Below, one piece after another: positions 26,373-35,535 of a DNA stretch of 49,673 bases. The stretch is taken from NCBI GenBank assembly GCA_021813765.1, contig JAKAJM010000012.1, positions 1 through 49,673 on the forward strand. The letters are read 5' to 3'. Position 1 is the stretch's first letter; the number at the start of each line of letters is the position of its first letter. The notes below the pieces were generated by a model that was given only the letters and a program-made list of their open reading frames with translations, was not told where the DNA came from and did no database searches. Made by a program: the position numbers and the translations under genes. Source of the stretch: Nitrospirota bacterium. GTDB taxonomy: Bacteria; Nitrospirota; Thermodesulfovibrionia; Thermodesulfovibrionales; JdFR-88.

Positions 26373-27230
26373 ATGTTGACCGGAGAAAAGGAAGCATATT
26401 TTCTGGTTGTCTCAAGGCCGGAGCCCGCAGGCCGTTTCCCCTTTCAGGAGCTTGCCAGGATTTTAAGCAGCGCTCTTTCGGTTTCCGTACAGGATGCGGC
26501 GGTGCGCCTGAGGCGTACCTGGGGCGTCCTGCACAAGACGGGCTCCTTAGAGGAGGCAAGGGCCTTAAGCCAGAAGCTTGCCGCAGGCGGGTTTGCCTGC
26601 GCCGTCCTGTCCTCTTCAAACGTCAAGGCATTTCCCGCGCTTAAGCCCATAAGAAAAGCGGTCCCGGCAGGCGAGGGGCTGATAATACCCGAGTCCGGCA
26701 CGATGGACGCCCCTTACGCCAAGGGCAGGGAAGTGCTTGTGCCCTGGGACCGGTTTTCCCTTGTCTGCGCCGGAAGTTTTTTTGAAGAAGACCCCATGGC
26801 GGCGCCACAGGAAGAAAAACAGCAGGAGGAAATAAGCGGGGTGAAGGTAGTAGCGGCTGTTGCGCTTATGGCGGCAACGGGCATGCCATCTTTTGGCAAG
26901 CTAAGGCCCAAAAAAAGCCCCTCCGATGGCGGGCAGTCGAAAGGAAAAATGAAAGAGTTCAATTTCTACCTGGACCTGATATCCGCGGAGGGGCCCGGGA
27001 GCCTCAGGATCTGCGGAGGGGCGTTCGATTATTCGTACCTTGGGGCCAGGAAGGAGCCATCGGCCCTGCTTAATTTCAGGAAGCTGGTTCCGGATGTCCT
27101 CCGCTGCCTGCCAGGAGCGCTCAGAAACAGGGGCGCCAGTGCGATCGAGGAGCGTGCGGCGGACGGCTTTAAATACGGGGACAGGCAGGAGTACGAAGGC
27201 GAGCGGTTCTGGCTCTTCCAGAATTCCTGA
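26373..27230 (+). CDS. Conserved hypothetical protein
   Basis: A 285-residue protein that I cannot assign to a named family. Residues 1-85 look like an alpha/beta module with helices (FQELARILSSALSV and SLEEARALSQKLAAGGFACAVL). A middle segment carries a short hydrophobic stretch (VKVVAAVALMAATGM, about 154-168) and a low-complexity Lys/Ser linker. Residues 190-285 form a second module with FDYSYLGARKEP and NFRKLVPDVL, ending ERFWLFQNS. The gene starts 31 bases after serS, so it may be co-transcribed. The ends face argB convergently with a CCCC-TCA-GGGG hairpin between them. Confidence 0.7.
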   Translation: MLTGEKEAYFLVVSRPEPAGRFPFQELARILSSALSVSVQDAAVRLRRTWGVLHKTGSLEEARALSQKLAAGGFACAVLSSSNVKAFPALKPIRKAVPAGEGLIIPESGTMDAPYAKGREVLVPWDRFSLVCAGSFFEEDPMAAPQEEKQQEEISGVKVVAAVALMAATGMPSFGKLRPKKSPSDGGQSKGKMKEFNFYLDLISAEGPGSLRICGGAFDYSYLGARKEPSALLNFRKLVPDVLRCLPGALRNRGASAIEERAADGFKYGDRQEYEGERFWLFQNS

Positions 27231-27241
27231 AAGCGTCCCCC

Positions 27242-28126
27242 TCAGGGGATTATCTCCGTCCCCACACCCTCGTTTGTGAATATCTCAAGAAGCAGGCAAT
27301 GCGGCACCCGGCCGTCCAGTATATGGGTCTTTCGAACGCCTGCGCGCAGCGCCTCCAGGCAGGCCTGGGTCTTTGGTATCATCCCGCCCGAAACCACGCC
27401 TTTTTTCATCAGCTCCCCGGCCCGCTTGCCGTTCAGCGTCGATACGGTCTTCCCGTCTTCCATTATGCCCGGCACGTCTGTAAGCAGTATCAGTTTTTCC
27501 GCCTTGAGCGCGGAGGCCACGGCTGAGGCCGCGGAGTCCGCGTTTATGTTCAGGGCCTCGCCGCCCGGGCCGGCCCCAATGGGGGAGATGACCGTAATGA
27601 GGTCCTCCCTCTGGAGGCTCAAGAGGATGTCCCGGTCCACTTCCGTCACATCGCCTACAAGCCCCAGGTCCGTTTCCCTGGCCTTTTGTCCGCGGGCCGG
27701 TTTGCCCTGGCCGCGCGTTCCCTTTTTTACAGCCTTTATCAGGGGGCCGTCCTTTCCGGTAAGTCCTATCGCCCTGCCCCCATGGCTGTTTATCAGCGAG
27801 ACTATCTCTTTGTTTATGAGCCCGCCAAGCACCATCTCCACTATCTCCATCGTCTCCTGGTCGGTCACGCGCTGGCCGTTTATGAACCGGGGCTCCTTGC
27901 CGAGCTTCTTCATCATCGCCGATATCCTGGGGCCGCCGCCATGGACCACGACCGGATGGATGCCTATGAAGTTAAGAAGGACTATGTCCTGCGCGAAGGC
28001 GTTTTTAAGGGATTCGTCTATCTGCGCGGCCCCGCCGTATTTTATGACGAAGGTCTTGCCGCTGAAATTTTTTATATAGGGCAGGGCCTCCACGAGGGTG
28101 TTTGCTTTCTCTATCAGTCTCTGCAA
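27242..28126 (-). CDS. argB: Acetylglutamate kinase
   Basis: A 294-residue enzyme of arginine synthesis that phosphorylates N-acetyl-L-glutamate in the cytoplasm. The amino-acid kinase motifs are KYGGAAQ (near residue 29), VVVHGGGPRIS and NINADSAASAVASALKAEKLILLTDVPGI. The N-terminal helix before KYGGA is the one seen in arginine-sensitive hexameric forms. The TTG start at 28126 overlaps the FmdE-family gene by 13 bases, so the two are translated from one mRNA. No other arg genes are in the window. Confidence 0.95.
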   Translation of the reverse strand: MQRLIEKANTLVEALPYIKNFSGKTFVIKYGGAAQIDESLKNAFAQDIVLLNFIGIHPVVVHGGGPRISAMMKKLGKEPRFINGQRVTDQETMEIVEMVLGGLINKEIVSLINSHGGRAIGLTGKDGPLIKAVKKGTRGQGKPARGQKARETDLGLVGDVTEVDRDILLSLQREDLITVISPIGAGPGGEALNINADSAASAVASALKAEKLILLTDVPGIMEDGKTVSTLNGKRAGELMKKGVVSGGMIPKTQACLEALRAGVRKTHILDGRVPHCLLLEIFTNEGVGTEIIP

Positions 28127-28740
28127 GATGTCTCCTTTTCAAAGCAGGGCCGGCAGAGTTTTCTGCCCCCAAAGAGGCTCATTTTTGTCTCCATCATCTT
28201 TTCGCCGCATTTTTCGCAGCGCACGCTGGGCAGCATCCTGGCCGTGCAGGGCGGCCTCATCCTTAGCCTTCTCAGGGAAAAAAGCTCCTCGTCCGCCGCC
28301 TCCATTATGGCCTTTATCTTTTTTGATCGCCTTGCGTGGACGGCCTTTAAGACTTCCTCCGAACGGTCCCCTCCCGAAAACCGCCCCCACATCTCTTTTT
28401 CCCTTGGCGTCTCCTCCGGGCCTCTGAAATCAACCGAGACCCTTAACGCCTCACCCGTAAGACCCTCCTTCGCGGGGCGCCTTATGAACGTGTACACCTG
28501 CTTCCCGTAGTCTCTCAGGATGAGGTTGCCTTTCCCCAGGGTGCAGCCCGTAAGGAGCTGTATGGCGTCAACCGCGCAGGAATCGTTCTCCACTATTGCG
28601 ACGATCTCCTCGTCCTGCGCCCTGCCCCTGAATATCTCTTTAAGTGCGAGCCCTGCCACCCTTACGCCTATGGCAAGCCCAGGGCATGTATGCCCGTGGA
28701 AGGCAGCGGCGCTCTTCAGGTTTTTGTGTTTGCCGTCCAT
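28114..28740 (-). CDS. FmdE family protein with C-terminal zinc ribbon
   Basis: A 208-residue protein. The N-terminal domain has the FmdE pattern FHGHTCPGLAIGVRVA with the metal-binding His/Cys, a second Cys in NDSCAVDAIQ and TGCTLGKGNL. The C-terminus is a zinc ribbon (CEKCG, then CRPCF). The family takes its name from subunit E of formylmethanofuran dehydrogenase, but stand-alone members with a ribbon are common in anaerobes and their substrate is unclear; no fmd/fwd or molybdenum genes are nearby. The ATG at 28740 is preferred over a longer frame from 28809 because a promoter -10 lies six bases before it. Confidence 0.8.
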   Translation of the reverse strand: MDGKHKNLKSAAAFHGHTCPGLAIGVRVAGLALKEIFRGRAQDEEIVAIVENDSCAVDAIQLLTGCTLGKGNLILRDYGKQVYTFIRRPAKEGLTGEALRVSVDFRGPEETPREKEMWGRFSGGDRSEEVLKAVHARRSKKIKAIMEAADEELFSLRRLRMRPPCTARMLPSVRCEKCGEKMMETKMSLFGGRKLCRPCFEKETSCRD

Positions 28741-28746
28741 AAGGAT

Positions 28747-28776
28747 TTTATAACAGAAAAGGAGGGTTTTTTTAAA
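28747..28776 (-). promoter_or_regulatory. Promoter of the fmdE-like/argB unit (leaderless type)
   Basis: On the minus strand: TTTAAA (28776-28771), an 18-base spacer and TATAAA (28752-28747), then six bases to the ATG at 28740. The expected transcript starts at the A of the start codon or a base or two before it. Confidence 0.55.
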
Positions 28777-28989
28777 TGGATTTTTTGCGTTTTTTCCAGG
28801 AAGGCGCACCTCGTACCTGCCAGAAGGTGGAAACGCTGGGAATTGCTTGCTTTTTATAATCCAAAAAGGTTTGATTATCTTTACTTGTCTCGTGTGAACT
28901 TGTCCGTGCAGTGCTGAGGGAACGTGTTTTTTGCCTTCGAAATTTTAATATGAATAAACAGGGTTTCCGGAAATCCTTGGGACATAGCT

Positions 28990-29445
28990 TTGTTTAAGCA
29001 GGCTGGAAACAGTAGGAAACGAACTGGAATCACCACTCTGGAGTTATGTGCGGGTGCAGGCAGCCAGGCAATCGGATTGGAGCAGGCCGGCATAGAACAT
29101 GCCGGTTTGGTCGAAATCGATAAGCACGCATGTGCAACCCTGCGCCTGAATCGCCCAGGGTGGAATGTCATCGAACATGACTTGAACACATTTGATGGAG
29201 CGGCGTTCAAGGGCGTTGATATTATTTCAGGGGGGCTGCCGTGCTCCCCTTTTTCAATTGCCGGAAAGCAGCTCGGCAAGGAAGACGGACGGAATCTCTT
29301 CCCAGCCATGATCAGGCTGGTGTACCAAGTCCGGCCATGCGCGGTAATGATTGAAAATGTGCGGCCGCAAGCGTCAGCGCGCCGGGAATCCTCCGGAAAG
29401 ACGCAGAGGGATTCCAGACAAGCCGGAATGACGGATAACGGCTGA
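28990..29445 (+). pseudogene. Truncated DNA cytosine-C5 methyltransferase
   Basis: The frame keeps the N-terminal half of a C5-methyltransferase: motif I (LCAGAGSQAIGLEQAG), the acidic SAM loop (VEIDKHACATLRLNRP), the catalytic PCxPFS motif IV (GGLPCSPFSIAGKQ) and motif VI (MIENV). Homology ends near 29366. The target-recognition domain and motifs VIII-X are replaced by REP-like sequence and the frame stops at 29445. At about 150 residues against 300-400 for an intact enzyme, it cannot be active. Codon use is less GC-biased than that of its neighbours, suggesting a transferred gene that later decayed. The nominal start is TTG. Confidence 0.8.
29384..29434. repeat. REP-like palindromic repeat
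   Basis: GGAATCC (29385-29391) is inverted as GGATTCC (29409-29415), and ATTCC-AGACAAGCC-GGAAT (29411-29429) forms a second hairpin running into GACG. This is the style of short intergenic palindromes that are often scattered in bacterial genomes. It lies exactly where the methyltransferase homology ends. Confidence 0.5.
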
Positions 29446-29540
29446 ATGAGGCTTTACCAATGACCGGCTTAGTAACCAAACCTGATTTCGTTGTTTGCCT
29501 AGGGAAGACCACGGTCACGCCTTTAAGTTAAAATATAACA

Positions 29541-32327
29541 ATGTCCTTTGAAGAGCTTATAATTGAGGGCGCGAAGCAGAACAACCTGAAAAACATCTCC
29601 CTGGTCCTGCCGCATGACAAGGTCATCGCGGTGACGGGCGTGTCCGGTTCCGGCAAATCGTCCCTGGCCTTTGACACCATTTTCGCGGAGGGTCAGTGGA
29701 GGTTCATAGAGTCCCTTTCCACGTACGCCAGGCTTTTTCTTGAAAAGATGGACAGGCCGGCGGTCGACGCAATACTCAACATCAGGCCGGCCATCGCGCT
29801 TGAGCAGAGAAACCCCGTGCGGGGCTCCCGCTCCATTGTCGGGACCCTCACCGAGATATACGATTATTTCAGGCTCCTTTATTCAAAGGTAGGCCGGCCC
29901 TTCTGCCCTGCGTGCGGTCAGCCCATTCGCAAGTGGGACCCCACCGCCATAAAGCAGGAGCTTTTAAGAGAGCACGCCAGAGAGGGAGCCCTCATAATCT
30001 TTGAGAGCCGCGAGCCCGCGGAGGTGCTCAAGGGCAAAGGGTTCTACCGGTATTTACACCAGGGGCAGGTCCTCGAATTTGGAGGGGGTAACGGGGCCAC
30101 CGCCCCCGAGGCATCCTCGAACGGCAACGGGCTGGCCATCGTCCTTGACCGGCTGGTGATACGGGATGACCCTCGGCTTGCCGATTCTATCGAGACCGCA
30201 TTCAGGCAAGGCGGGGGCAGGATGAAGGTCCTTCTTGCAGCGGACGGGGGCGCCTGGAGAGAGCTCAGGTTTTCCGCCGGAAACGTCTGTGACAACTGCG
30301 GGCATGAGCTTCTGGAGCCATCACCCCTTCTTTTTTCGTTCAATCACCCGGTCGGGGCCTGCCCTGAGTGCAAGGGTTTTGGCAACATCCTCAGGTATTC
30401 CGAGGACCTCATAGTGCCGGACCCCTACCTCTCCGTTTCGGAGGGGGCCATAGAGCCATGGGAAAAGCCCTCGCTCAGGTGGTGGAAAAGGCAGATGCTC
30501 AAGGCCCTTAAGGACAGGAAGGGGAAAAACAAAGAGCCCTTCCCGTTGGACAGGCCGTGGAGGGAGCTTTCCAGGACTGAAAAAGAGGTGCTCTTCAAAG
30601 GGGATGCAAATTTTTACGGAATAGATGATTTCTTCGAGGACATGGAAGGCAGGCGGTACAAGCTCCACGTGCGGGTCTTCCTTTCCCGGTACAGGAAAGG
30701 GCAGACATGCCCTTCGTGTGGAGGAAAGCGGTTGAGGCCGGAGGCCCTGGCATACAGGATCGGCGGCAAGGACATAGCGGAGCTTACCGCTACGCCGGTA
30801 GGCGGGCTTGACAGTTTATTTTCCAGCTCCGCGCAGGATCTCATGGCCCTTTCTCCGGCGGAGTCGGCAATAGCGAAGGAACCCCTGAGGCAGATAAAAA
30901 TGAAGCTCGGATTTTTAAAGCGCGTGGGGCTTGATTATCTGAGCCTGGACCGCGAGGCAAGGACGCTTTCAGGGGGCGAGTACCAGAGGGTGAACCTCTC
31001 GAACCAGCTTGCTTCCAGGCTTACCGGCACGCTCTATGTGCTGGATGAACCAACTGTGGGCCTGCACCCAAGGGACACTGAAAGGGTGGCGGACATCATG
31101 GCGGAGCTTTCCGCCCTGGGAAACACCCTTGTAGTCGTGGAGCACGACAAGGAGATCATTGAGAGGGCGGACTGGGTGGTGGAGCTGGGCCCGGGCGGAG
31201 GGCACCTGGGCGGCTCCGTGGTCTTTTCCGGCAGCCAGAAAGAGTTCCACGCGGCCGATACCCTGACGGCGCGCTACATTAAAGGGACGGACCGCTTCCA
31301 GTCCCCCGCATCCAGGCGAAAGCCCAAAGGGTGGCTCGGCCTTTTGGGGGCAAGCGGAAATAACCTGAGGGGAATAGACCTGAAGGTGCCCCTTGGCTGT
31401 CTGGCGGTGGTCTCGGGCGTATCCGGCTCCGGCAAAAGCAGCCTTGTGGTCGAGACACTCTACCGGGCGCTTGCCAGGAAGCTCAAGGTGGAGCCGGAGC
31501 CCCCCCTGCCCTATAAGACGCTGCGCGGCATGGAGGCGGTGCACGGCGTAAAGCTGATAGACCAGAGCCCCATCGGCAGGACGCCGCGCTCAAACCCGGT
31601 CACCTACCTTAAAATATTCGACCAGATACGAAAGCTGTTCTCCATGCAGCCGGAGGCGAAGGCGCACGGCTACGGGCCGGGTTTTTTTTCCTTCAACGTC
31701 CCCGGCGGAAGGTGCCCCACATGCAGCGGGGAGGGCTATCAGAAGTTCGAGATGTATTTCTTCGAGGACCTCTTCATCAAATGCGAGGACTGCGGCGCGA
31801 CGCGCTACACCCGCGAGGCCCTTAGGGTGCACTACAGGGACAAGGACATAAGCCAGGTCCTTGAGATGACCGTGGAGGAAGCCGCGGAGTTCTTCAGCGG
31901 GACCCCGTCGATAGCGGGCAGGCTTTCCCAGCTTGAGGAAATCGGTCTGGGCTATCTGAAGCTTGGGCAGCCTGCGACCACGCTTTCGGGCGGAGAGGCA
32001 CAAAGGCTTAAGATATGCGCCGAGCTCGGACTTGCGCGCAAGGAGGACTTCCTGTACGTCCTTGACGAGCCCACGGTGGGGCTCCATTATTACGATGTCG
32101 GGGCGCTCCTGGGGATGCTTGGCAAACTCGTGGACAGGGGCAGCACCGTTGTTGTCATAGAGCACAACCTTGATGTCGTGGAAGCGGCAGACTGGGTCAT
32201 AGACTTGGGCCCCGAAGGCGGCGAAAAGGGAGGGCGCATCATCTACCAGGGCACACCGGAGGGCCTGCGCAGGGAAGCCCGCTCCTACACCGGGCGCTAC
32301 CTGAAAAAGCACATGGGCAGGCGCTGA
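29541..32327 (+). CDS. uvrA: UvrA-family excinuclease ATPase
   Basis: A 928-residue tandem ABC ATPase that recognises DNA damage with UvrB in nucleotide excision repair. The first Walker A is GVSGSGKSS and the second GVSGSGKSSLV. Signatures are LSGGEYQR and LSGGEAQR, each followed by a DEPTVGLH Walker B. The zinc modules CPACG, CDNCG, CPECKG and CPTCSG are visible. Sequence around AEGQWRFIESLSTYARLFL departs from typical UvrA (AEGQRRYVESLSAYARQFL), so this may be a divergent or second-type UvrA. A TAAAAT box lies six bases before the ATG. uvrB and uvrC are not in the window. Confidence 0.9.
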   Translation: MSFEELIIEGAKQNNLKNISLVLPHDKVIAVTGVSGSGKSSLAFDTIFAEGQWRFIESLSTYARLFLEKMDRPAVDAILNIRPAIALEQRNPVRGSRSIVGTLTEIYDYFRLLYSKVGRPFCPACGQPIRKWDPTAIKQELLREHAREGALIIFESREPAEVLKGKGFYRYLHQGQVLEFGGGNGATAPEASSNGNGLAIVLDRLVIRDDPRLADSIETAFRQGGGRMKVLLAADGGAWRELRFSAGNVCDNCGHELLEPSPLLFSFNHPVGACPECKGFGNILRYSEDLIVPDPYLSVSEGAIEPWEKPSLRWWKRQMLKALKDRKGKNKEPFPLDRPWRELSRTEKEVLFKGDANFYGIDDFFEDMEGRRYKLHVRVFLSRYRKGQTCPSCGGKRLRPEALAYRIGGKDIAELTATPVGGLDSLFSSSAQDLMALSPAESAIAKEPLRQIKMKLGFLKRVGLDYLSLDREARTLSGGEYQRVNLSNQLASRLTGTLYVLDEPTVGLHPRDTERVADIMAELSALGNTLVVVEHDKEIIERADWVVELGPGGGHLGGSVVFSGSQKEFHAADTLTARYIKGTDRFQSPASRRKPKGWLGLLGASGNNLRGIDLKVPLGCLAVVSGVSGSGKSSLVVETLYRALARKLKVEPEPPLPYKTLRGMEAVHGVKLIDQSPIGRTPRSNPVTYLKIFDQIRKLFSMQPEAKAHGYGPGFFSFNVPGGRCPTCSGEGYQKFEMYFFEDLFIKCEDCGATRYTREALRVHYRDKDISQVLEMTVEEAAEFFSGTPSIAGRLSQLEEIGLGYLKLGQPATTLSGGEAQRLKICAELGLARKEDFLYVLDEPTVGLHYYDVGALLGMLGKLVDRGSTVVVIEHNLDVVEAADWVIDLGPEGGEKGGRIIYQGTPEGLRREARSYTGRYLKKHMGRR

Positions 32328-32426
32328 GAGGCAGGCCCGGCCTTTTCGCAAAGCAATATTTCTGGTGTTCTGGTAGAATTTCGTCGAGAGGAAAAGTAAA
32401 ATTCGCGCCGCGGAGGGGGTTTTTAT

Positions 32427-32873
32427 TTGCGGATGAGCACTGCGAAGGAGCTTTTTGAAAAAGGGGAGGAACTCTACAGGAAGGGCGAAGCGCTGGCGGC
32501 GCTGGCAAGCTTCGAAAAATCCTTCAATCTGGACAGCTCAAACCCGCTCTGCCGGTCTTATCTGGCCCTCCTTTCCGCAACCCAGAGAGGGCAGCTTGAA
32601 AACGCAATAACGGACTCCCAGCAGCTCACCGGACAGGCGCCAGGGGAGCCAGTGGTCTACCTGAACCTTGGCAGGCTTTATCTCAGGGCGGGACGGAAAC
32701 AGGATGCGGTGGACATACTCAGGAAGGGTGCCTCCATAGACCGGAACCCGGAAATACAGCAACTGCTTGAGTCCCTGGGCCTTCGTAAAAAACCGGTGAT
32801 CCCGTTTCTGTCCAGAAAGCATTTCCTGAATAAATTTCTGGGGCTCCTGCTTAAAAAACTGCATTTAAGATAA
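32427..32873 (+). CDS. TPR-repeat protein
   Basis: A 148-residue soluble protein with about three tetratricopeptide repeats (AKELFEKGEELYRKGEALAALASFEKS, then two more to about residue 110) and a basic C-terminus (KKPVIPFLSRKHFLNKFLGLLLKKLHLR). TPR arrays bind partner proteins; the partner is unknown. The TTG at 32427 is chosen because GGAGGGGG ends seven bases before it; the alternative is the ATG at 32433. Confidence 0.75.
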   Translation: MRMSTAKELFEKGEELYRKGEALAALASFEKSFNLDSSNPLCRSYLALLSATQRGQLENAITDSQQLTGQAPGEPVVYLNLGRLYLRAGRKQDAVDILRKGASIDRNPEIQQLLESLGLRKKPVIPFLSRKHFLNKFLGLLLKKLHLR

Positions 32874-32937
32874 TGATAGCCAAGGCCGTAAAAATGTTTG
32901 CAAAAATCCCTCACCGGCTGGTTTAATATGAGCAGAC

Positions 32938-34035
32938 ATGCTTAATGCCATAGAACAGAAGGAAGGCAAGGTCTTTATCCTCGATCAAAGCAAGCTTCCC
33001 CACGAGGTGGACCTTATCGAATGCAAAAGCTGGATGGACGTTGCCTGGTGCATCCGGGAGCTTAAAATACGGGGAGCGCCGGCAATAGGCATAGCGGCCG
33101 CAATGGGGGTGGCCCTGGGCGCCCAGTCTGCACGGGCCGGCAGCGTTGAGTCGCTTTCCCGCGCGCTTGAGCCGGTCTGTGAAGGTCTTCTGTCCACCAG
33201 GCCCACGGCGGTCAACATCAAATGGGCCGTAGACAGGATGAGGGCAAGGCTTGCATCCCTGGGACATGAAAGCGTGGGCGGGGCAAGGGAGACTCTCTGG
33301 CGTGAAGCGCGAAGCATTCTGGAAGAGGACATAAAGATAAACAGGACCATCGGCCAGTGGGGGGCCCAGTTCATAAAGGACGGGGACGTGGTCCTTACCC
33401 ATTGCAATGCCGGGGCGCTTGCCACGGGAGGATACGGCACGGCCACTGCGGCCATATTTGTGGCAACGGAGCAGGGCAAGAAGATACATGTCATCGTGGA
33501 CGAGACCCGTCCGGTCCTCCAGGGGGCGAGGCTGACCGCCTTTGAGATGAAAGAGGCGGGCATACCGATGACGCTTATTACGGACAACTCCGCAGGCGCG
33601 CTCATGAGAAGAGGGGAAATAGACCTGGCCATCGTTGGCACCGACAGGACCACAAGGAACGGAGACGTAGCCAACAAGATAGGCACCTACACGGTTGCGG
33701 TGCTGTGCAAGGAGCACGGGTTGCCCTTCTACGTGGCCGCCCCGCTAAGCAGCATAGATTTTTCAATGGCCTCAGGCAGCATGATACCCATCGAGGAGAG
33801 AGACCCGGAGGAGGTGGCCTCGCTGGCCGGCAGAAGGATCGCCCCTTACGGCGTAAACGCAAGGAACATGGCCTTCGATGTCACTCCGGCAAAATACGTG
33901 ACCGCGATCATAACGGAGCTGGGGGTCTTTAAACCCGGGGAGCTCAGGAAACTGGCGCCGCGGAAAACAGAAAGAACAAAAAAAGCAAAAACCTCCCCTG
34001 GCGGGAAGAAAAGGAACAGGCCGGGAAGGTCATGA
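32938..34035 (+). CDS. mtnA: Methylthioribose-1-phosphate isomerase
   Basis: A 365-residue member of the eIF2B-alpha-like sugar isomerases. It converts S-methyl-5-thioribose 1-phosphate to the ribulose form in methionine salvage. Visible motifs are IRGAPAIGIAAA, the catalytic Cys in LTHCNAGALATGGYGT and the catalytic Asp in GTDRTTRNGDVANKIGTY. The last 25 residues are a Lys/Arg-rich extension absent from most family members. Its stop overlaps the next gene (ATGA), so it is coupled with the polyprenyl synthase. No other mtn genes are present. Confidence 0.94.
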   Translation: MLNAIEQKEGKVFILDQSKLPHEVDLIECKSWMDVAWCIRELKIRGAPAIGIAAAMGVALGAQSARAGSVESLSRALEPVCEGLLSTRPTAVNIKWAVDRMRARLASLGHESVGGARETLWREARSILEEDIKINRTIGQWGAQFIKDGDVVLTHCNAGALATGGYGTATAAIFVATEQGKKIHVIVDETRPVLQGARLTAFEMKEAGIPMTLITDNSAGALMRRGEIDLAIVGTDRTTRNGDVANKIGTYTVAVLCKEHGLPFYVAAPLSSIDFSMASGSMIPIEERDPEEVASLAGRRIAPYGVNARNMAFDVTPAKYVTAIITELGVFKPGELRKLAPRKTERTKKAKTSPGGKKRNRPGRS

Positions 34036-35021
34036 TCAAGGAGATCGGCAAGGACATAAAAAAGATATTTGATTCCTATGACCGCGACCTTGCCCGCGTG
34101 GAGGAAAGCCTGCAGGAGCTTTTCTCAAGCGATATCGTCCTCATACCGCTTATTGGCCGGTATCTTATAGAGGGCGGCGGCAAGCGCATAAGGCCTGTCT
34201 TTCTGCTCGTAAGCGCAAGGCTGTCCGGCTACAGAGGCTCCGACCACATTGCGCTTGCAGGGGTCATAGAGTCTATCCATAGCGCCTCACTTCTGCACGA
34301 TGACGTGGTGGACGCTGCGGAGGTAAGGAGGGGCAGGCCCGCGGCCCATGTGACATGGGGCAATCAGGCGGTGGTCCTTGTGGGGGATTTCCTGTATGCT
34401 AACGCCCTCAGGCGGGCGGTTGCCTCCGGCGACATAAGGGTCATCGGCGCGCTTTCGGGCGCCGTTACCTCCATGACGGAAGGAGAGCTCCTTCAGCTTG
34501 AAAAATCCGGCGACGTGAACATAACGGAGGAGGATTACATAAAGATAATCTCTTCCAAAACGGGAGTGCTGATGTCGGCCGCCTGCAGGATCGGCGCGCT
34601 CCTGGGAGGCGCCTCCCCGGAATGGGAGGAGGCCCTTGCCCGGTTTGGCCTCAAGGCCGGCATAACGTTCCAGATGGCCGATGACGTCCTGGACTACATG
34701 GCCGGGGACGGAGGGTTCGGAAAGAAACTCGGCAAGGACCTGGAGGAGGGCAAGATCACCCTTCCGCTCATAAACCTCCTTAAGGAGGCCGGCGAGGGCG
34801 AGCGCGACGAGATAAAGGGCATACTTGAAAACGGTCCAACCAGGGAAGGCATGGGGAGGGTACTTGAGCTGTTCAGGAAATACGACGCGGTAAACATCTC
34901 GCTGGAAAAGGCCATGCGGTTTCTTGAGGATGCCAAGGCCGAACTTGATATAATCAGCGACTGCCCCGAAAAACAGGAGCTCCTTACCCTTGCCGATTAT
35001 GCCCTGAAAAGGGAATTTTAA
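34032..35021 (+). CDS. Polyprenyl diphosphate synthase (IspB/HepT-like)
   Basis: A 329-residue trans-prenyltransferase making the long side chain of quinones. The first Asp-rich motif is LLHDDVVDAAEVRRG and the second is ADDVLDYMAG, followed by GKKLGKDLEEGKITLPLI. Residues before the first motif are small enough for a long-chain product, but the chain length cannot be read. It would supply the quinone reduced by the complex I encoded in this window, an inference. It starts inside the mtnA stop and is followed three bases later by the AMMECR1 gene. Confidence 0.93.
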   Translation: MIKEIGKDIKKIFDSYDRDLARVEESLQELFSSDIVLIPLIGRYLIEGGGKRIRPVFLLVSARLSGYRGSDHIALAGVIESIHSASLLHDDVVDAAEVRRGRPAAHVTWGNQAVVLVGDFLYANALRRAVASGDIRVIGALSGAVTSMTEGELLQLEKSGDVNITEEDYIKIISSKTGVLMSAACRIGALLGGASPEWEEALARFGLKAGITFQMADDVLDYMAGDGGFGKKLGKDLEEGKITLPLINLLKEAGEGERDEIKGILENGPTREGMGRVLELFRKYDAVNISLEKAMRFLEDAKAELDIISDCPEKQELLTLADYALKREF

Positions 35022-35024
35022 AAG

Positions 35025-35534
35025 ATGCACCCGCTGGTGGCCCTTGTAAAAAAAGCGGTCGAGATATATGTGAAGGAAGGCAAGGTCATTACAGACCCCG
35101 GCGAGCTTTCCCGTGACCTTACCGGGAGGGCTGGCGTCTTTGTCTGTCTTAAAAAAAAAGGCCAGCTCAGGGGCTGTATCGGCACCATTGAGCCTGTCAC
35201 CGGCTGCGCCTCACTGGAGGCCATAAGAAACGCCATAGCGTCAGCCACGGAAGACCCCCGCTTTTTCCCCGTTTCGGAAGATGAGCTTGAAGATCTGGAC
35301 TATTCCGTTGATGTCCTTTGCCCGCCGGAGAAGGTGAATTCCGTTTCGGAGCTTGATGCAAAAAAGTACGGCGTGATAGTGGCAAAGGGGCCAAGGAGAG
35401 GCCTCCTCCTGCCGGACATCGAAGGGGTCGGCTCCTCGGAGGAGCAGGTGAGGATAGCCATGCTCAAGGCGGGCATCCCGCCCGGAGAAAAAGAGGTCGA
35501 CCTGTACCGCTTCGAGGTCAAGAGATATACCTGA
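35025..35534 (+). CDS. amrA: AMMECR1 family protein (AmrA)
   Basis: A 169-residue AMMECR1-domain protein with the diagnostic LRGCIGTI motif, the DPRFFPVSEDELEDLDYSVDVL segment and GLLLPDIEGVGSSEEQ. In many bacteria and archaea it occurs with a Memo-like protein and a radical SAM enzyme (AmmeMemoRadiSam), but those partners are not in the window. Its biochemical role is unknown. Spacing of three bases after the synthase and one base before the next gene indicates one operon. Confidence 0.92.
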   Translation: MHPLVALVKKAVEIYVKEGKVITDPGELSRDLTGRAGVFVCLKKKGQLRGCIGTIEPVTGCASLEAIRNAIASATEDPRFFPVSEDELEDLDYSVDVLCPPEKVNSVSELDAKKYGVIVAKGPRRGLLLPDIEGVGSSEEQVRIAMLKAGIPPGEKEVDLYRFEVKRYT

Positions 35535-35535
35535 G

